NCBI GenBank assembly: GCA_964486215.1
Contig: CAZALI010000002.1
Span: 39,616-103,615, forward strand
DNA: 64,000 nt
Source: RUG343 sp964486215
Lineage (GTDB): Bacteria > Bacillota_I > Bacilli_A > RF39 > UBA660
Direction of reading: 5' to 3'
Shown here: piece after piece, positions 60,388 to 64,000 of the stretch
How positions within the stretch are numbered: position 1 is the stretch's first letter
Layout: every line of letters starts with the position of its first letter
The notes under the pieces: generated by a model
The model's input: the letters and a program-made list of their open reading frames with translations, nothing else
Told to the model about the DNA's origin: nothing
Database searches by the model: none
Translations under genes and position numbers: made by a program

Positions 60388-61764
60388 ATGGAAAAATTAA
60401 AGATGGATGACTTGGTTAAGTACTGTAAACAATATGGTTACATATTCCAAGGAAGTGAAATTTATGGAGGACTTGCTAATACATGGGATTATGGACCTCT
60501 TGGTAAAGAGTTAAAAGAAAACGTTAAACAAGCATGGTTTATTAAGTTTATTAGAGAACATAAAAATATCTATGGACTAGATGCTGCTATATTAATGAAT
60601 CCTAATGTATGGGTAGCTTCGGGACATGTTACTAGTTTTACTGATCCACTTATAGACTGTAAGCACTGTAAGACAAGACACAGAGCTGATAAGTTAATTG
60701 AAGAGTTTACTGAAGGAAAAGAAACTGGTGATGGATGGAGTAATGAAAAACTAGAAAAGTTTATTAAAGATAATGGTATTAAATGTCCTGACTGTGGTAG
60801 TACTGATTTTACTCCTATTCGTCAATTTAATTTATTATTTGAAACTCATATGGGAGTTACTGAAGATAATGCTAGTAAAGTATATCTAAGAGGAGAAACT
60901 GCTCAAGGTATATTTGTTAACTTTAATAATGTTCAAAGAGCTATGAGAGCTAAGATACCATTTGGTATTGCTCAAGCTGGTAAAGCTTTTAGAAATGAAA
61001 TTACTCCAGGTAACTTTACATTTAGAACTCGTGAGTTTGAACAAATGGAATTAGAGTTCTTCTGTAAGCCAGGTACTGACTTAGAGTGGCATAAGTACTT
61101 TAAAGAATTCTGTATGAATTTCTTAGTTACTTTAGGAATTGATAGAGAACATTTAAGATTTAGAGATCATACTAAAGAAGAGTTAGCTTTCTATAGTGTT
61201 GCTACTACTGATATTGAATATCTTTATCCATTAGGATGGGGAGAACTTTGGGGTATAGCTGATAGAACTGATTATGATTTAGGTGTACATATGAAACATT
61301 CTAAGAAAGATTTAAGATACTTAGATCCTGAAACTAATGAGAAATATATTCCATATGTAGTAGAGCCAAGTGTTGGTCTTGATAGAATAGTTTTATCTGT
61401 TTTAAGTGATGCTTATAGTAAAGAAGAAGTTAATGGAGAGGAAAGAGAAGTTATGAAACTTGTTCCATTCCTTGCTCCATATAAAGTAGCAATTCTACCA
61501 CTTAGAAAGAAGAATCATAGTGAGAAAGCTGATGAGATATTAAATAGTATTTGTGATGACTTTATGTGTACTTATGATGATTCTGGATCTATTGGTAAGA
61601 GATATAGAAGACAAGATGCTATTGGTACTCCATTCTGTGTTACTGTAGATGATGATACACTAGAGAAAGGTACAGTAACTGTTAGAGACAGAGACAGTAT
61701 GAAACAAGACGTTGTAAAGATAGAAGACTTAAAGAATTACGTAGCAGAAAGAATACGTTTATAA
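60388..61764 (+). CDS. glyS: Glycyl-tRNA synthetase (single-chain, alpha2 type)
   Basis: The 458-residue class II synthetase of the dimeric type has EIYGGLANTWDYGPLG (about 23-38), the zinc CKHCKT/CPDCGS pairs, motif 2 FRNEITPGNFTFRTREFEQME (as separate blocks near 215), GWGELWGIADRTDYDL and VVEPSVGLDR (motif 3). It differs from the alpha2-beta2 GlyQS of many Firmicutes. I chose ATG 60388 behind GGAGAAG; an ATG at 60349 lies inside the T-box terminator and is not a likely start. Confidence 0.95.
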   Translation: MEKLKMDDLVKYCKQYGYIFQGSEIYGGLANTWDYGPLGKELKENVKQAWFIKFIREHKNIYGLDAAILMNPNVWVASGHVTSFTDPLIDCKHCKTRHRADKLIEEFTEGKETGDGWSNEKLEKFIKDNGIKCPDCGSTDFTPIRQFNLLFETHMGVTEDNASKVYLRGETAQGIFVNFNNVQRAMRAKIPFGIAQAGKAFRNEITPGNFTFRTREFEQMELEFFCKPGTDLEWHKYFKEFCMNFLVTLGIDREHLRFRDHTKEELAFYSVATTDIEYLYPLGWGELWGIADRTDYDLGVHMKHSKKDLRYLDPETNEKYIPYVVEPSVGLDRIVLSVLSDAYSKEEVNGEEREVMKLVPFLAPYKVAILPLRKKNHSEKADEILNSICDDFMCTYDDSGSIGKRYRRQDAIGTPFCVTVDDDTLEKGTVTVRDRDSMKQDVVKIEDLKNYVAERIRL

Positions 61765-61794
61765 GCATATTGTTAAAGCAATATGCTTTTTTTA
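61763..61794 (+). terminator. Terminator after glyS
   Basis: AGCATATTG and CAATATGCT pair around TTAAAG, followed by T residues, at the stop codon. Confidence 0.87.
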
Positions 61795-61819
61795 TGTTAT
61801 AATTTTTACAGGTGATGAT

Positions 61820-62515
61820 ATGGTAAGAATAGGTGTACCTCTAAGATATAATCATTTAAATGATGGAAGACTTGTTTTATACTTAGGAGAAATAGTTAGA
61901 AGAACTTTTCAAAAAGCAGGAGCTTTTTTAATACCAATTGTTCAAGTACAAGATTTTGATTTTAGGGAAGAACATAAAGAAGATTGTAAGCCTCTTAATG
62001 ATAAAGAGAAAGAATTAGTAGATAAATACTTAGATACAGTAGATGGTGTTTTACTACCTGGAGGAATTGAGGTTACTTCTTTTGATAGATATCTAGTAGA
62101 AAGATGTATAGATAGAGATATTCCAGTACTAGGAATATGTTTAGGTATGCAAGCTATGAGTGGTTATGCTGGTGAATACAAGTTAGAAAAATACGAAGAT
62201 AATAATAGTATTAAACATTGTCAAGATGATGATAATGTATTAACTCATAAAGTTAAGATAGATAAATCTTCTTTACTATATAAAATAATTGGTAAAGAAG
62301 AGATAATGGTTAATAGTTTCCATAACTATCATATTGTTGATAAAGGCAAGTTTGATGTATCAGCTCTAGCAAAAGATGGTACTATTGAAGGTATAGAAAT
62401 GAAAGATAAAAAATTTGTCTTAGGAGTACAATGGCATCCAGAAGTAAGTTATGAGTTTGATGAAAACTCTAAATTAATAATAGATGCTTTTATAAATACT
62501 TGTAAAAAGTGTTGA
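61820..62515 (+). CDS. Class I glutamine amidotransferase-like gamma-glutamyl hydrolase (PuuD-like)
   Basis: The 231-residue enzyme has the GATase nucleophile LGICLGMQAMSG (Cys about 110), PGGIEVTSF (about 77), FHNYHIV, and the catalytic His and Glu in QWHPEVSYEF (about 206). This pattern matches gamma-glutamyl-gamma-aminobutyrate hydrolase-type proteins. No polyamine genes are adjacent, so the substrate is open. It stands between glyS and the infC operon; the infC promoter begins inside its last codons (TTGACA 62512). Confidence 0.85.
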   Translation: MVRIGVPLRYNHLNDGRLVLYLGEIVRRTFQKAGAFLIPIVQVQDFDFREEHKEDCKPLNDKEKELVDKYLDTVDGVLLPGGIEVTSFDRYLVERCIDRDIPVLGICLGMQAMSGYAGEYKLEKYEDNNSIKHCQDDDNVLTHKVKIDKSSLLYKIIGKEEIMVNSFHNYHIVDKGKFDVSALAKDGTIEGIEMKDKKFVLGVQWHPEVSYEFDENSKLIIDAFINTCKKC

Positions 62516-62690
62516 CAAATCATAGATTTTTGATAAAATATTGATTGTTAGAAATGGAAAGAGATTTATATCCACCTGATCAGCGAATAGCGATAGGTCA
62601 AAAGCCAAGAGAAAAATATATATTTTTTGATTGTGTTTTTAAAGTGGATATAGATTATATCTGCTTTTTCTATTTTTGGAGGTGTTAGAT
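62512..62690 (+). promoter_or_regulatory. infC-rpmI-rplT leader with attenuator (L20-type)
   Basis: TTGACA, 16 bases and TAAAAT start a leader of about 145 bases. TATATCCAC (62567-62575) is the exact complement of GTGGATATA (62644-62652), a long-range pair. The second arm is also part of the hairpin GATATA/TATATC (62647-62661) followed by GCTTTTTC, a terminator. The two pairings exclude each other, the layout expected of L20-controlled leaders, in which L20 binding to the leader represses the operon. Confidence 0.82.
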
Positions 62691-63221
62691 ATCACGAAAA
62701 ATAATAATAGCATGTTAATTAATGATCAAATTAAAGCTACAGAAGTTCTTGTTATAGGACCTAATGGTGAACAAGCTGGAATTAAACCACTTGAAGATGC
62801 ACTTACTTTAGCTAAGTATGCATCACTTGATTTGGTACTTATTAGTCCTAATGCTAATCCACCTGTTGTTAAAGTAATGGATTATAATAAATTCCGTTAT
62901 GAAAAACAAAAGAAAGATAAGGAAAATGTCAAAAGACAAAAGGCTAATAGATCAGAAATAAAAGAATTCCGTTTATCACCAGTTATAGATGTAGGAGATT
63001 TTGAAACTAAGTTAAAGAATGCTACGAAGTATTTAGAGAAAGGTGATAGGATCAAATTAACTATCCGTTTTAAAGGACGTCAAATGGCTCATACAGAGTT
63101 AGGTAATGAAGTTCTAGAGAGATTCGCATCTCGTGTTAGTGATTTAGCAGATATCGAACAAAAGCCAAAGTTAGATGGTCGGGTAATGACAATGATGTTA
63201 GTACCTACTAAAGATAAATAA
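62691..63221 (+). CDS. infC: Translation initiation factor IF-3 (apparent ATC start)
   Basis: IF-3 controls start-site choice on the 30S subunit. The protein has NDQIKATEVLVIGPNGEQAGI at its beginning, LVLISPNANPPVVKVMDYNKFRYEKQKK and IRFKGRQMAHTELG. The GGAGG site at 62678-62682 lies 8 bases before ATC 62691. No ATG, GTG or TTG is at that distance (the TTG at 62676 overlaps the site itself, and the first in-frame ATG at 62712 is too far and lies inside the domain). infC is the one gene known to use rare ATT-class starts, so an ATC start is the best reading; it gives 176 residues, the normal length. Confidence 0.93.
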   Translation: MTKNNNSMLINDQIKATEVLVIGPNGEQAGIKPLEDALTLAKYASLDLVLISPNANPPVVKVMDYNKFRYEKQKKDKENVKRQKANRSEIKEFRLSPVIDVGDFETKLKNATKYLEKGDRIKLTIRFKGRQMAHTELGNEVLERFASRVSDLADIEQKPKLDGRVMTMMLVPTKDK

Positions 63222-63232
63222 GGAGGAAGAGT

Positions 63233-63424
63233 ATGGCAAAGTATAAGTTAAAAACTAAGAAATCTTTGATGAAAGTATTAAAGAAACGTAAGAATGACTA
63301 TAAAATTGGAAGTCATGGTATGCGTCATAATACTGGTTCTAAGAATGCAAAGTATAATAGAAAGGGTAGACATGGATCTACTTTATCAAGAGCTGATAAG
63401 AGAAGATTCAAGAATGCTCTATAG
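63233..63424 (+). CDS. rpmI: Ribosomal protein bL35
   Basis: The 63-residue basic protein has KYKLKTKKSLMKVLKKRK and a STLSRADKRRFKNAL end, as in L35. It follows infC by 11 bases with a GGAGG site and precedes rplT, the universal order. Confidence 0.95.
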   Translation: MAKYKLKTKKSLMKVLKKRKNDYKIGSHGMRHNTGSKNAKYNRKGRHGSTLSRADKRRFKNAL

Positions 63425-63439
63425 TTAGGAGGATGTATC

Positions 63440-64000
63440 ATGGCAAGAGTAAAGAATGGAGCTGTTACTAAGGCTCGTCATAAGAAAGTTTTAAAAGCTG
63501 CTAAAGGTTATTTTGGTAGTAAGCATAGATTATATAAGAGAGCTAAAGAACAATTAATGACAGCTAAGAAATATGCTTATAGAGATAGAAAACAAAAGAA
63601 GAGAGATTTCAGAAAGTTATGGATTACAAGAATCAATGCTGCTTGTAGAATGAATGAAATCAGTTACTCTAGATTTATCAGTGGATTAAGTAAAGCTGGA
63701 GTAGAAGTTAACCGTAAGATGTTAAGTGAAATTGCTATTAATGAACCTGATAATTTCAAAGCACTAGTTGAAGTTGCTAAGAAAGGATTAGATGGAAAAG
63801 TTAAAGCAGATGAAAAGAAAATAGATAAAGAAGTAACTATTAATGGTTCTTCTAAGAAAGAAGAAGTAAAGAAGAAAGTTGCTGCTAAAAAAGCTGAAGT
63901 TAAAGAAAAAGTAGAAGAAAAGAAAGCAGACGTTAAGAAGAAAGTTGCTACTAAGAAGGCTGAAGTTAAAGCTAAAGTAAAAGAAAGTATTGATTATACA
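63440..64000 (+). CDS. rplT: Ribosomal protein bL20 with long lysine-rich C-terminal extension (3' partial)
   Basis: The first about 117 residues are standard L20 (ARVKNGAVTKARHKKVLKAA, WITRINAACRMNEISYSRF, GLSKAGVEVNRKMLSEIA). Instead of stopping near residue 118, the frame stays open to the window end, 187 codons in all. The extension repeats a pattern of about 22 residues built from Lys, Glu, Val and Ala (KKEEVKKKVAAKKAEVKEKV, EEKKADVKKKVATKKAEVK), which would be a long amphipathic helix. The gene has a GGAGG site 8 bases after the rpmI region. The C-terminal end lies outside the window. Confidence 0.93.
   Translation, partial: MARVKNGAVTKARHKKVLKAAKGYFGSKHRLYKRAKEQLMTAKKYAYRDRKQKKRDFRKLWITRINAACRMNEISYSRFISGLSKAGVEVNRKMLSEIAINEPDNFKALVEVAKKGLDGKVKADEKKIDKEVTINGSSKKEEVKKKVAAKKAEVKEKVEEKKADVKKKVATKKAEVKAKVKESIDYT

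Overview
The window is AT-rich (about 30% GC by eye), uses the standard code with TGA as a stop, and has the gene content of a walled low-GC Bacillota, probably an uncultured gut member of the Bacilli or Erysipelotrichia side (RF39-like). Reasons: strong GGAGG ribosome sites, T-box leaders, an L20-type infC leader, sepF-divIVA-ileS, the ybeY-dgkA-cdd-era-recO-glyS order, MurF and Ddl, and a surface protein ending in a sortase-like VPNTG signal. The species assignment is inference.

Layout. 1-5.1 kb: surface protein, then LemA/DUF2207 and two small membrane proteins. 5.2-5.9 kb: a truncated KilA-N gene and two tRNA-Gly genes. 5.9-11.3 kb: metallo-beta-lactamase-fold hydrolase, an unrecognised protein with a broken metalloprotease motif, alpha/beta hydrolase, MurF and Ddl. 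11.3-14.5 kb: tRNA-Lys with tandem copies of its 3' end, a P-type ATPase, and tRNA-Ile, Asn, Glu and Ser. 14.6-22.3 kb: one giant gene for a cyclic beta-1,2-glucan synthase-like enzyme. 22.3-25.1 kb: glucose-6-phosphate isomerase, a HAD hydrolase and a PP2C phosphatase.

25.1-31.9 kb is a compact type VII secretion (T7SSb-like) locus: an EssC/FtsK ATPase with an FHA-like N-terminus, a YukD/EsaB ubiquitin-like protein, an acidic 88-residue protein and two small helical substrate candidates. It is bracketed by two promoter-to-terminator transcripts without reading frames, which look like structured RNAs of no class I recognise. EssA, EssB and EsaA are not present here. A HerA-type ATPase follows.

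33.9-40.8 kb: sepF, divIVA, an Ile T-box with a type 2 isoleucyl-tRNA synthetase carrying the variant GIHH motif, small membrane proteins, an SDR reductase and tRNA-Arg. 41-44.5 kb: a C39 peptidase-containing ABC exporter (PCAT) with a small partner, and an acyltransferase. 44.6-48.2 kb: an orphan hybrid histidine kinase and the NifU-like/GGGtGRT pair, followed by a candidate antisense-strand small RNA. 48.4-52.6 kb: unknown proteins and a glycosyltransferase.

52.7-53.1 kb holds two overlapping tiny genes that each encode a double-glycine leader peptide, with GxxxG motifs in the mature parts. They look like a two-peptide bacteriocin or signal pair, and the PCAT 10 kb upstream is the only matching exporter in the window. 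53.1-64 kb is a housekeeping run: rpsU, a surface protein, yqeY, vanZ-like, ybeY, dgkA, cdd, era, recO, a serine hydrolase, a minimal Gly T-box with glyS, a glutamine-amidotransferase-fold hydrolase, and infC (apparent ATC start)-rpmI-rplT behind an attenuator leader. L20 has a long lysine-rich tail and runs off the window end.
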